64,000 nt of DNA from CAVQGZ01 sp963712175 (lineage in GTDB: Bacteria > Actinomycetota > Actinomycetes > Jiangellales > Jiangellaceae), in NCBI GenBank assembly GCA_963712175.1, contig CAVQGZ010000003.1:55573-119572 (forward strand). The letters are read 5' to 3'. Made by a program: the position numbers and the translations under genes. Below, one piece after another: positions 33,901-42,762 of the stretch (positions are counted from its first letter, which is position 1; every line of letters begins with the position of its first letter). The notes beneath the pieces were generated by a model. That model had not been told where the DNA came from and did no database searches. It saw only the letters and a program-made list of their open reading frames with translations.

Positions 33901-34770
33901 TGCGAGCACTGGCAGCAGTGCCTCGGCAACGTCGGTGGGGCGCTCCTCGTGGCTGAACAGGCCCGCGCTCTCGATGACCGTCAGGCGGGCGTTGGGGAAG
34001 GTGGCGACCATGTCCTCGGCGTGGGGCAGTGGGAAGAACGGGTCTTGGTCACCCCAGACCAGTTGGACGGGGACCTCGATGCGCCGGTGGACGGCGGCCA
34101 GGCTCTTCACGTGCCCCAGGTCGAAGCTGCGGAGGATCTTGATGGCCGCGTGCTGGCGTTCGGGTGAGGTGTGCAGGGGGCGGAGGAAGAACTCGTCGAA
34201 CTCGCCGTCGAGCAGGGACCGGTCGGCGAACGCGTCGCCGAAGACGAAGCCGTTGCGCCGCAACGTTTGCTGACCGGCCACCCAGCCGAGGGCGCGGCCG
34301 AATCCGGGCAGCCGTCGGGGCAAGAGGAACGCCTTGAACCGCCAGCTCACGCCACCGGACGGCTCGGTGTTGACCAGACCCCACGCACGCACCCGCGGGT
34401 CACCGGCGAGGGCGTGGCGGGCGATCAGGCCCCCGCTGTCGTGGCCGACCACGCGGAGGTCGTCGAGGCCGAGCAGGTCGACCACCCGCCGCACCGACTG
34501 GATGTGTCGGTCGACGGTGATCTCGGTGTCGTTGTTGTAGCGGCTGTCGCCGGCGCCGGGCAGGTCGATGACGTGGCACGTGAAGTGTTCGCTCAGCACC
34601 GGTAGCAGCAGCCGAAACGTAGCGCCGCTGACGGGGAAGCCGTGGACGAACAGCAGGTCTGGGCCCTGGCCAACGGTGCGTAGGGCCACCTCGCCGGCCC
34701 CGACGTCGAGGTGTCGGTCGGGCGCCCGGCGGAACAGGTCGCTGGCCGCGACGGGGGACAGGGATGTCAT
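33889..34770 (-). CDS. Alpha/beta hydrolase with Asp nucleophile (epoxide hydrolase/dehalogenase type)
   Basis: A 293-residue hydrolase. The oxyanion region is LLFVHGFPVSG, and the nucleophile elbow VVGHDSGGLIA places Asp at the nucleophile position (G-x-Nu-x-G), as in epoxide hydrolases and haloacid/haloalkane dehalogenases rather than Ser esterases. The acid is in LVWGDQDPFF and the His in SAGLFSHEERP. ATG 34770 is chosen for family fit. It is divergent from a TetR gene with a palindromic operator between them, so it is probably the regulated target. Confidence 0.85.
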   Translation of the reverse strand: MTSLSPVAASDLFRRAPDRHLDVGAGEVALRTVGQGPDLLFVHGFPVSGATFRLLLPVLSEHFTCHVIDLPGAGDSRYNNDTEITVDRHIQSVRRVVDLLGLDDLRVVGHDSGGLIARHALAGDPRVRAWGLVNTEPSGGVSWRFKAFLLPRRLPGFGRALGWVAGQQTLRRNGFVFGDAFADRSLLDGEFDEFFLRPLHTSPERQHAAIKILRSFDLGHVKSLAAVHRRIEVPVQLVWGDQDPFFPLPHAEDMVATFPNARLTVIESAGLFSHEERPTDVAEALLPVLASAV

Positions 34771-34794
34771 CAGGATCGTCCTCGCAAGGCGAGT

Positions 34795-34834
34795 TGTAGT
34801 GGTCACTACGGACACTAGTGGTAGCAACCACTAC
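34795..34834. promoter_or_regulatory. Double TetR operator
   Basis: GTAGTG-GT-CACTAC (34796-34809) and TAGTGGT-AGCA-ACCACTA (34816-34833) share the half-site TAGTGGT and lie between the divergent hydrolase and TetR starts. The spacing allows two dimers and control of both promoters. Confidence 0.75.
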
Positions 34835-34847
34835 GATCAACCACGCG

Positions 34848-35390
34848 ATGGGACCCAAGCACGATCAGGACCAGATCCTCGCCGCGGCCGTCGCCGTGGC
34901 CTCCGCCGAGGGTCTCAGCCGGGTGAGCTTCGGGCGGGTGGCCAAGCGCCTCGGGATCTCCGACCGCACGGTCGTGTACTACTTCCCGACCAAGGACGTC
35001 CTGGTGGGAGCAGTCCTGCTGGCTATGGGGCTCCGCCTCCAGGAGACCCTTGCGCCGGCTCTCACCGAGCCAGCTGCAGATCACCGGGCGCTGGTCCGTG
35101 CCAGTTGGCCGGTGCTGGCCCATCCCGATGCAGATGACGTCTTCGCCCTCTTCTTCGAAGCCAACGGCTTGGCCGCTGCCGGCCACGAGCCCTTCGCCAC
35201 CATCGTGCCGCAGCTAGTGGAGGCATGGCTCGCGTGGGCGGCCGAGCACCTCCACGGCGCGCCCGGACAGCGCCGGGCCGAGGCCACAGCGGCCATCGCC
35301 CTCATCGACGGCCTCCTCCTGCTGCGCCAGCTCGCCGGCCCCGAAGTCGCCCAGACGGCGGCGGTGCGCATGGGCGTCAGCCCCGGCTGA
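34848..35390 (+). CDS. TetR-family repressor
   Basis: A 180-residue regulator. N-terminal HTH: ILAAAVAVASAEGLSRVSFG, then RVAKRLGISDRTVVYYFPTK. The C-terminal ligand domain is helical. ATG 34848 follows the operator directly. It should repress itself and the divergent hydrolase until a hydrolase substrate binds. Confidence 0.88.
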   Translation: MGPKHDQDQILAAAVAVASAEGLSRVSFGRVAKRLGISDRTVVYYFPTKDVLVGAVLLAMGLRLQETLAPALTEPAADHRALVRASWPVLAHPDADDVFALFFEANGLAAAGHEPFATIVPQLVEAWLAWAAEHLHGAPGQRRAEATAAIALIDGLLLLRQLAGPEVAQTAAVRMGVSPG

Positions 35391-35703
35391 CGCAGGTGCG
35401 GTCACCGGCACCGCCCGACCAGGATGTCGTCCGTCACAGGCACACACGCGCCCACGCTGCCGACTGGGAGCCGGACCGCAACCACCACCCCGAAACCCAG
35501 GCGCAGATCCGTCGTGTCCGAGCCAGGAGTACCTGCCCCACTTCGGCTCCCCTCTGATGTCAAGTGGTCATCTGAGGCGTCTTTCGCGGTGAGGTCTGTC
35601 GGGGTCGCTGAACGGGTTGTAGCGTCGGTTGCGCGGGTCCGGGTGTCGCGCGTCAGACTTAGTGGCAGGGCTGTTGTGTCAGTCCTGAAGGAGAGTCTGA
35701 GCT

Positions 35704-36021
35704 ATGGGAAGACCCCCATCGATTCCTGTTGAGAAGAAGACCCGGGTCGTGCTGAGTGTGCTGGCCGGGGAGATGAGCATCGCCGAGGCCGCGCGGCGGG
35801 AGAAGGTCAGCGAGCAGTCCATCGGGCGGTGGAAGGCTGAGTTCCTCGAAGCAGGCAAGACCGCGCTGGCCGCGGGCAAGAGTGGCCCGTCCTCGCGGGA
35901 GGCTCAGTTGGAGGCCGAGGTCGCCGATCTGACCCACGCCCTCGGGGAGGCTGCGGTCGAGATCCGGGTGTGGAAGAAGTCAGCGCAGGGCCGCCTGGGC
36001 CCTTCGCCGACCTCGAGGTGA
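35704..36021 (+). CDS. IS3-family OrfA (HTH protein)
   Basis: A 105-residue transposase N-terminal protein with an HTH (EMSIAEAARREKVSEQSIGR, then WKAEFLEAGK) and a coiled leucine-rich tail (REAQLEAEVADLTHALGEAA). In IS3 elements OrfA binds the ends and joins OrfB through a -1 ribosomal frameshift. It overlaps OrfB by about 50 nt. Confidence 0.85.
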   Translation: MGRPPSIPVEKKTRVVLSVLAGEMSIAEAARREKVSEQSIGRWKAEFLEAGKTALAAGKSGPSSREAQLEAEVADLTHALGEAAVEIRVWKKSAQGRLGPSPTSR

Positions 36022-36969
36022 TCCGCGTGCAGGCGGGCATGTCGACCACGAGGTTCTGCCAACTCTTCGACATGCCCGAGCGGACGTGGCGCCGCTGGCA
36101 GGCCAAGGCCCGCGCCGCCGCCGCCGCGAAGGGACCGTGGCCGCAGCCGGCCCGGGAGGCGGCGAGGGGCCTGGCGACGAAGCATGCGCTGGCGCACCCG
36201 GCGTGGGGGCACCGCAAGGTGTGGGCGATGGTGCGCCACGACCGGCACGTGGTGTCCCAGGCGACCGTGCTGCGGCTGCTGCGCGACGAAGGGCTCATCC
36301 TTCCTGCGGCCTACCAGCGGGAACGGCGCCAGCTGGCGCAGCGCCGCAAGGCGGCGTTCGCGAAGGACCCGACAGGGCCGAACCAGGTGTGGCAGCTGGA
36401 CTTCTCGCGAGTTCGAGACCAGCAGCGGTGGCACGTGGCGGCTGGCCGGGTGTCGGGACTACTGGTCGAAGTACGAGCACCCGTTCCACGTCTCACCCAC
36501 GGCGAACCAGCACGACGCCATCGACGCCGTCGAGCTCGCCCTCGCCGACTACCAGGCCCTGTCCGGCCATCCACTGGTCGAGGACTGCCCCGTCGACCCG
36601 CAGACCGGACAGCTGCTGCCAGTGGTCACCATCGTCACCGACAACGGCGGACCATTCCGCTCGTTCCGCTTCGAGGCGTTCATCGAGCTGCACCCCGAAC
36701 TCGCCCACGTCCGAACCCGGGTCCGCACGCCCGGGCAGAACGGCTCACGCGAACGCGGCTTCGGCACCCTGAAGTACGAGCGGCTCTACCTCGACCAGAT
36801 CGACGACGCCGTCACCCTCGCCGAACGCGCCGAGGACTACCGGGTCGAGTACAACGAGATCCGACCCCACGAGGCCATCGCCTTCAACCGGCCCAAGGAG
36901 CTGCACCTGGGCCTGGCCGACCCCACCACCCCGACCTTTCAACCCACCGAAATCCTGCCAACTTCTTGA
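35970..36969 (+). pseudogene. IS3-family OrfB (DDE transposase), frameshifted
   Basis: HTH_21-like N-terminus (HPAWGHRKVWAMVRHDRHVV), then the rve core. First catalytic Asp in QVWQLDFS. An extra base near 36408 (TCGCGAG for TCGGAG or similar) shifts the frame. The rest reads EFETSSGGTWRLAGCRDYWS, second Asp in VTIVTDNGGPFRSF and Glu in RERGFGTLKYE. The last residues lie at the right inverted repeat. Unless repaired, the element cannot transpose by itself. Confidence 0.82.
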
Positions 36970-38128
36970 CGCGGGACACGGGAAGTGGCTGATCCGAAGT
37001 GTCGATGGGCCGGGGCAGGTCGACCGCGCTGGATTCATGAGACGCCCCGCAGTGCCCTCCCGGGCCCGCACTGACCGTGCTGCCGACGTCGCTGTCGGTC
37101 TGTGCGGCGGCGTGGGCGTCGGCGACGAGCTGGCGGTAGATCGCATCGGAGATCCTGCGTTTCAGGCAGCGGATGGCCTCGAGGGGTTTCTTGCCTTCGG
37201 CGCGCTTGCGCCGGTAGTAGGAACGGCCCTCGCTGTCGACCCTCAGCTGGCTGATCGCGGCGATGTGGATCATGTGGTTCATCCGCCGGTTCCCGGCCCG
37301 CGACAGCCGGTGGCGGTTCTGCTCCCCGGAGGACGCATCGAGGGGGGCGGTGCCGGTCCAGGACGCGAACCGGTTGCGGTCAGCGAAGCGGGCCACGTCC
37401 CCGACGTCGGCCAGCACCCGAGCGGCCACGACCGGGCCGACACCACGCAGGTCCATCAGCCGTGAGTGGCGGGCCAGGACCATGGTCTTGAGCTCGGCGT
37501 CGGCCTTCTTGATCTTCGCCTCGACAGCGACCAGCTCGGCCAGCTCGTCGGCGGCGATACGCCGGCGGGTCTTCCCCGCGACGTCACGCGGACGCACGGT
37601 GGCCAGCATCGCCTTGGCCTGACCAGTGGTGATGTCCTTCTTGGCCTGCCCCGGCAGCAGCTCGGCCAGCAGCGCGTGCAGCCGGTTGACCGTTTGCACG
37701 CGGCGCCTGCTGAGCGCTTCGCGGCGGTCGGTGAGCATCCGCAACGCCTCCAGCTCGGCGTCGACCCTCAGCACCCGCAGACCCTCGGTACGGACCGCCA
37801 CGACCGCGATGGAGTGGGCGTCGTGGGCGTCGGTCTTGCGGTTGTGCCCGGTGTCGAACAGCCGCACCCGCGCGGCCAGCTTCGCCGGCACATCCACGAC
37901 CTGCTCCCCGGCCTCCAGCAGCCGCTGCGCCAGCGGCCGGCCCGCACCGTGGGCACCCTCGACCGCCCACACCCGCACCGGCCACGTCTTGGCATACCTG
38001 CGCATCGCGCTGTAGCCGGCCTGGTCGGTGGTGAACCGACCCGAGCCCAGCATCCTCTCCTGGGCGTCGACGACCTCGATCGTGGCCGACAACTTGTGGG
38101 GATCCACCCCAATGATCACTGGCTGCAT
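36884..38128 (-). CDS. IS110-family transposase, 3' end altered by IS3 insertion
   Basis: A 414-residue frame. The DEDD domain has IIGVDPHKLSATIEVVDAQE, VWAVEGAHGAGRPLAQRLLE and TGHNRKTDAHDAHSIAVVAV. Tnp_20 has LMDLRGVGPVVAARVLADVG and SWTGTAPLDASSGEQNRHRL. ATG 38128 has GGGAG upstream. The last 32 or so residues are translated from the right end of the adjacent IS3 element (below 36979), so the native C-terminus is replaced or closely abutted. The catalytic region is intact, so activity is possible. A different subgroup from the IS110 gene at 22579. Confidence 0.85.
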   Translation of the reverse strand: MQPVIIGVDPHKLSATIEVVDAQERMLGSGRFTTDQAGYSAMRRYAKTWPVRVWAVEGAHGAGRPLAQRLLEAGEQVVDVPAKLAARVRLFDTGHNRKTDAHDAHSIAVVAVRTEGLRVLRVDAELEALRMLTDRREALSRRRVQTVNRLHALLAELLPGQAKKDITTGQAKAMLATVRPRDVAGKTRRRIAADELAELVAVEAKIKKADAELKTMVLARHSRLMDLRGVGPVVAARVLADVGDVARFADRNRFASWTGTAPLDASSGEQNRHRLSRAGNRRMNHMIHIAAISQLRVDSEGRSYYRRKRAEGKKPLEAIRCLKRRISDAIYRQLVADAHAAAQTDSDVGSTVSAGPGGHCGASHESSAVDLPRPIDTSDQPLPVSRVKKLAGFRWVERSGWWGRPGPGAAPWAG

Positions 38129-38365
38129 CTGCCGCTCCCGCCTTTCGCTCGTGCCGATCCGGACGGCGAGGCGGGCAGTGCTACTACGAGCAGGGCAGTC
38201 CCCTCTGGAGCCACACCTCGTCAACGGTGCCCGACGGGCAGCAAACCGAAAGTGAGCCACACCCAGACTCCTGGTGGGCAGCCGCCTGGAGAGCGTCCCG
38301 CCGGGCACCTCGACCGAGTCTGGCCGGACACCGGTCGTAAAGGGAACTATCTAGTACTTCCGGAG

Positions 38366-39507
38366 CACGGGTCGGGGTGACGGTTTGGCGTCTCTGGTGA
38401 TGTCATGTGGTTGTCAGGCTGCAGTCTGCCGGATTCGGCGTTGCAGTTGTTTCTTGACCTGGAGCGGGGTGCGCCCGGCCATGTAGTCGCCGTGGTTGGG
38501 GCGGTGGTGGTTGTAGTCGACGAGCCAGGCTTGCAGTGATCGGTCGAGCAGGACGACGTCGTCCACGCGGCCGCGGTGGAAGTGTGGGCGGAAGAACTCG
38601 CGCAGCACGGTGCCGTGGAACCGCTCGCAGACGGCGTTGTGGTTCGGTGAGCGCGGTGGGATGCGGTGATGGGTCAGCCCCAGTTCGCCGATCCTGGTCT
38701 GGAAGGGCTTGCCGGTGAATTCGGGGCCGTTGTCGCTCAGCACGCCGGCCAGGGTGATCCCGTTCTTGCGGAGTGCCGTGGTGAGGTGGTCGAGGAACCG
38801 GGCAGCGACGGTGGCGGTCTTGTCGCCGACGACCAGCTGGACAACCGCGAACCGGGTCGCGACATCGACGGCGGTGAGCTGCCAGACCGCGCCCACGCCC
38901 TTGAGCCGGCCCACGTAGAAGGTGTCCAGGCTGACGACCTGCCCAGGTGTGGAGGCGAACAGGCAGAACCCGAACGGGCCCTCGAGGGCGGCGTTGGTGA
39001 TCTGTCCGGTCTCCGCGGCTGTCAGGGACGCCAACGCTGCCACCCGCTGCCTGGCAGTGCCCAGGTGATGGCGGCGCAGCACCTTCGCGACTCCCGAGGC
39101 CGAGCGGTGCACCCCGCGGGCCTGCAGGTGCCGCAGCAGCGAGTTCGGCCCCAGTGTGGGCCGGGAAACAGACTCCGCGAGGATGACCGAGACCTCCTCG
39201 CTGCTCATCGCGTTGGGCTGGTGAGGCCTGCGGCGCTGCTTGGGTAACAACGCCGACAGCCCGTACTGCTCGGCCTTGCCGACCCACTCGTAGTAGCTCT
39301 TCCGCGACACACCGAACACCCGGCACGCCTCAGCAACGTTGTTGATCCTCGCCGCGTACTCGATCACACGGACACGACGGTCGTACACAATGTCCTCGTG
39401 GGTCACGGGATGGCTCCTGTTCTCTAGATCTCGACAATCCAGAGACTGCCTCCCGTGACCCACATCCGCGAGGAGGCAGACCGGGTGGAGTGTCACCCCA
39501 ACCCGTG
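38366..39507 (-). mobile_element. IS481-like insertion sequence
   Basis: CACGGGTCGGGGTGAC (38366-38381) and, at the other end in reverse complement, CACGGGTTGGGGTGAC (39492-39507) differ by one base. They bracket a single transposase gene. The true ends may lie up to 20 bp further out, where CTAGTACTTC and CTAGATCTTA are related. Confidence 0.7.
38414..39406 (-). CDS. IS481-family DDE transposase
   Basis: A 330-residue transposase. N-terminal HTH (IEYAARINNVAEACRVFGVS, then RKSYYEWVGKAEQYGLSALL). Catalytic triad Asp in VVSLDTFYVGR, Asp in VLSDNGPEFTG and Glu in HNAVCERFHGTVLREFF. C-terminal YNHHRPNHGDYMAGRTPLQV is typical. GTG 39406 has GGAG upstream. Intact. Confidence 0.92.
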   Translation of the reverse strand: MTHEDIVYDRRVRVIEYAARINNVAEACRVFGVSRKSYYEWVGKAEQYGLSALLPKQRRRPHQPNAMSSEEVSVILAESVSRPTLGPNSLLRHLQARGVHRSASGVAKVLRRHHLGTARQRVAALASLTAAETGQITNAALEGPFGFCLFASTPGQVVSLDTFYVGRLKGVGAVWQLTAVDVATRFAVVQLVVGDKTATVAARFLDHLTTALRKNGITLAGVLSDNGPEFTGKPFQTRIGELGLTHHRIPPRSPNHNAVCERFHGTVLREFFRPHFHRGRVDDVVLLDRSLQAWLVDYNHHRPNHGDYMAGRTPLQVKKQLQRRIRQTAA

Positions 39508-39552
39508 ATCCCTAAGATCTAGTAGCCGCCAAAGACGCATCAACCAGAGCGT

Positions 39553-39623
39553 GATCGAACGCGCTCTCATGCCGCTCTGAGGGCGACTACGATCGCCCGA
39601 CTCTGCCGCGTGTAGGGCGTTTC
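39553..39623 (-). repeat. Interspersed repeats R4 and R3 side by side
   Basis: 39553-39586 matches 42652-42685 (shared GATCGAA and CCGCTCTGAGGGCGA). 39587-39623 matches 25653-25689. The two repeat units are directly joined here but found apart elsewhere. Confidence 0.6.
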
Positions 39624-39845
39624 CGGTGAGCGTCAGGTCGTGCCGATGAGAGGACCAGAACGGAAGCCACACCGTGCTCAAACCCGACGACGGCGACGGG
39701 TCACCACGCGTCTTCCCTTCCGCGCCCTGGTTGCCCGATCTCGGACGCAACCCGGGTCGGGTGACTCTGGCAATGGTGTTTCGGCACTGCTGCGCTAGGG
39801 GTGGTTTCCGATGCGATCAGGAGATCGCGGGGGGAGGTATGAGCC

Positions 39846-41069
39846 GTGACGGTTCGCGAGCACGATCTCGTTCTTCTCGGTGCTACCGGCTTCACCGGGG
39901 GCCTCGTAGCGCAGTACCTGGCTGCGTCGGCCCCCCAGCATCTGAACGTTGCTCTGGCGGGGCGCGACGAGTCTGCACTGCGTGCTCGTCGGGCGCAGCT
40001 TCCAGGCCGGGCAAGGCAATGGCCGGTGCTGGCGGCGAGTGCAGAAGATGCCGACGCCCTGGCGCGACTCGCCGGGTCTTGTCGGCTGATGCTAACCACG
40101 GTGGGCCCATACGCCCGACTGGGTATGCCAGTGGTAGAGGCCTGCGTGCAAGCTGGCACCGACTACATCGACCTGTCCGGTGAGATCCCCTTCCTCCGTT
40201 CGTCCATCGACCGCTTCCAGGATGACGCCGAGCAGCATGGGATCAGGCTGGTGCAGACGTGCGGAATCGTCGCCGCCGTCGTCGACCTCGCCGTGTGGGA
40301 TCTGGCCCAGCACGCCGCGGCGGCGGGCTCGGGTCAGCTCACAGACGTGATCGGGCTGTACCCAGGCTTCGTCGGGCAACGCAGCAGCGGAACCAGCGCA
40401 TCGACGATTGAAGGGCTTGCCGCGCTCCGCGACAGCCCCGAGTTGCGGCGCCTGGCACGCGACCCGTACGCGTTGAGCCCCGACCGGGCCAGCGAACCCG
40501 ACCTTGGCCCTCAGCGGGACCGGTCCAGCTTCGACTACGACACCGAGTTGGACACCTGGCTGGGTCCCTTCTGGTACGAGAGCCTGCAGACCCGCGTGGT
40601 GCGACGCACCAACGCCCTGCTCGGCTACGACTACGGCCGCGAGTTCCGCTACCGGGAGGCAACCGATCTGGGCAACGGCCGTCAAGCCGTCCTCGGACGA
40701 CTGCGAACGCTCCGCCAGATCGGCTGGGTACCCCTGATGCTCAACCCCCGAACCGGGCGATTCGTCGAGGCAGTCATGCGGCGCGCCGCACCTCCCCCAA
40801 GAAGCGGTCCGGACGAGAGCAACGAGGTCGCCCTAGCCGGGACCATCATCGCTCACACGTCCAGTGGCGCCGTTCACCGCGAGCACGTCCAGGCACCCCT
40901 GGGCGGCTACCACGCCACGGCTGTCATCATGACCCAGATGGCGCTGGCCCTGCTCTACGACCGCGACCACCTCCCCGACCGGCACGGCTTCCTCACCCCC
41001 GCCGCCGCCGGCGACGGCGTGCTACTCGACCGCCTTCGCCAAACAGGATTCGAGATACGCGCCGAGTAG
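39846..41069 (+). CDS. Saccharopine dehydrogenase-like trans-acting enoyl reductase
   Basis: A 407-residue protein. The nucleotide site LVLLGATGFTGGLVAQYLAA is complete. Family features: VALAGRDESALRARR, LMLTTVGPYARLGMPVVEAC, AGTDYIDLSGEIPFLR and QTCGIVAAVVDLAVWDLAQH. Homologues reduce double bonds in lipid precursors (the mycobacterial Rv2449c/Rv2953 group). GTG 39846 has GGAGG upstream. A truncated paralogue is in the chimera at 16807. The conserved 'GFDS.PSD' of relatives is replaced by GIVAAVVD here, so catalysis may differ. Confidence 0.82.
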   Translation: MTVREHDLVLLGATGFTGGLVAQYLAASAPQHLNVALAGRDESALRARRAQLPGRARQWPVLAASAEDADALARLAGSCRLMLTTVGPYARLGMPVVEACVQAGTDYIDLSGEIPFLRSSIDRFQDDAEQHGIRLVQTCGIVAAVVDLAVWDLAQHAAAAGSGQLTDVIGLYPGFVGQRSSGTSASTIEGLAALRDSPELRRLARDPYALSPDRASEPDLGPQRDRSSFDYDTELDTWLGPFWYESLQTRVVRRTNALLGYDYGREFRYREATDLGNGRQAVLGRLRTLRQIGWVPLMLNPRTGRFVEAVMRRAAPPPRSGPDESNEVALAGTIIAHTSSGAVHREHVQAPLGGYHATAVIMTQMALALLYDRDHLPDRHGFLTPAAAGDGVLLDRLRQTGFEIRAE

Positions 41070-41087
41070 TCCCCGCTCGGCCGGGGA
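41070..41087 (+). terminator. Hairpin after enoyl reductase
   Basis: TCCCCG and CGGGGA around CTCGGC begin one base after the TAG stop. No T-run. Confidence 0.45.
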
Positions 41088-41273
41088 TGCGAGCGAGTCC
41101 CTCGGACCAACCCCGCCTGAGCCGCGATCAGGCTGGCATCGCCCACCGGTCAGACGCCACCTGCGCATTGCGGGCTCGATGGCCATCCCGCGCGCCAACA
41201 TGCCGCTACCAGTGCGTTTCGGTCCTGCCGAGAGTCGGGCGATTCATGTCGGGCACGGTTCGACGGTTGGTGT

Positions 41274-42464
41274 TCAAGGGGCCGTAGCCGGGACCGTCTC
41301 CGCGTCCAGGAGCCACGTGCGGGTCGGCCCCTTGCCCTTCACTTCGATGACCCCGCGCTCGGTGCAGGCGAACTCGTCGTCCAGCAGGGCCCGGGTTGTC
41401 TCGGTGATCTGGATCTGGCCGGGGATGCCGTGGGACTCCATCCGGGAGGCGGTGTTGACGGTGTCGCCCCACAGGTCGTAGAGGAACCGCCGTCGTCCGA
41501 TGACGCCGGCGACTACCGGCCCGGAGTTGATCCCGATGCGCAGCTGCACAGGGGTATCGGCGCTGAGGTTGTGCTCGGCCAGCTCGTCCCGGGCGGCCAG
41601 GGCGAACCGGGCCAGCATCCGGGCATGATCCTGGCGGGGTGTGGGGATACCTGCCGCGACCATGTAGGCATCCCCGATGGTCTTGATCTTCTCCAGGCCG
41701 AACTCGTCCACCAGCGCGTCGAGCCGGGTGAACACCGAGTCGAGCATGCGGACGATCCGTTCGGGGCTGTGCTGCGCGGACAGTGAGGTGAACCCGACGA
41801 TGTCGGCGAACAGCACCGACGCATCGTCGACGCCGTCGGCGATCATCGAGGAGTCGGCCTTGAGCCGCGCGGCGATCTGCTCCGGGAGGATGTTGTGCAA
41901 CAGGTCGTCGGACTCCTGCTGGTACCGGTCGCGCTGGCCCACGAAGTAGGCCATCGCCGCGAACATCAGGACCGTGACACCGACCAGCGTCGAAGCGACG
42001 CCGGCGGAGGTCCACTCGGAGTCATAGACCGGGTCGACCGCGTCGGCCACGGCCGTGGTCACGGTGAGGGTCACGAGGTAGGTGATGAGCCACCAGATCC
42101 CCGCCCGCCGGCTCAGAGCGATCTGTGCCCCGATGACCGACAGCAGACCGAAGGCCATGAGCAGGTCAGCCTCGACCAGACCGCCGAGCAGCACCGTGGG
42201 GATGGCATTCTCGATCAGGATCGCCCCCAGCAGGACGTTGACGATCCCCACGTACCAGTGCGGCCGACGGGTCAGCACGACCAGCGCCAGGACCGGCAGC
42301 AGTGCCGCCGCGTAGTCCACCACAGCAACGGCCGTCCGCCCCTGGGACAACGAATCGGTCGCGAACAGGGCCCGCGGCAGAACCCCGACGATGACGTACC
42401 CGACAACGATCCGCCGCTTCCCCCGCTGGATATCGGACTCACCCGGATACGAGCCCACATCCAT
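41274..42464 (-). CDS. Membrane-bound class III adenylate/guanylate cyclase
   Basis: A 396-residue protein from ATG 42464. Six hydrophobic segments (about 20-185), a short linker helix (DRYQQESDDLLHNILPEQIA), and a class III cyclase domain: SVLFADIVGFTSLSAQHSPE with metal-binding Asp, KIKTIGDAYMVAAGIP, GINSGPVVAGVIG and LWGDTVNTASRMESHGIPGQ. It makes cAMP (or cGMP) as a monomer that dimerises. The KT/IGD region fits adenylate specificity. Start is uncertain; GTG 42506 is an alternative. Confidence 0.88.
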   Translation of the reverse strand: MDVGSYPGESDIQRGKRRIVVGYVIVGVLPRALFATDSLSQGRTAVAVVDYAAALLPVLALVVLTRRPHWYVGIVNVLLGAILIENAIPTVLLGGLVEADLLMAFGLLSVIGAQIALSRRAGIWWLITYLVTLTVTTAVADAVDPVYDSEWTSAGVASTLVGVTVLMFAAMAYFVGQRDRYQQESDDLLHNILPEQIAARLKADSSMIADGVDDASVLFADIVGFTSLSAQHSPERIVRMLDSVFTRLDALVDEFGLEKIKTIGDAYMVAAGIPTPRQDHARMLARFALAARDELAEHNLSADTPVQLRIGINSGPVVAGVIGRRRFLYDLWGDTVNTASRMESHGIPGQIQITETTRALLDDEFACTERGVIEVKGKGPTRTWLLDAETVPATAP

Positions 42465-42651
42465 GATCCGACCCCAGAGGCGACGCAGGGCAGACAGACC
42501 AGTCACCGCCGGAACGTACCCCGGCGACCAGCACCACCAACGATGCTCGCCGATCTCGGCGCAGCACGACAGCCGCCAGCCCTCCCTCGCCACCATCGCC
42601 CGCGCCGAGCGGCTGCGGCACAGCGCCGCCGATGACGCACGACCACACCCC

Positions 42652-42685
42652 GATCGAATGCCCGCCCTTGCCGCTCTGAGGGCGA
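42652..42685 (+). repeat. Interspersed repeat R4, copy 2
   Basis: Shares GATCGAA and TGCCGCTCTGAGGGCGA, 34-bp alignment, with 39553-39586. Confidence 0.55.
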
Positions 42686-42762
42686 GCATGGCGGCCATGG
42701 CTGCCCGTGGTTGAGGCTGGGCTGTCCGGGCAGACCGCCATCGATGTGAGCGGCCTGGGTGG

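Larger units (their letters stand above)
35644..36978 (+). mobile_element. IS3-family insertion sequence
   Basis: A 1335-bp element. Left end TGTCGCGCGTCAGACTTAGT-GGCAGG and right end (reverse complement) TGTCCCGCGTCAAGAAGTT-GGCAGG align as imperfect terminal inverted repeats. CGGG flanks both sides (35640-35643 and 36979-36982), a plausible 4-bp target duplication. It carries orfA and a frameshifted orfB, and lies against the 3' end of an IS110 transposase. Confidence 0.75.
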
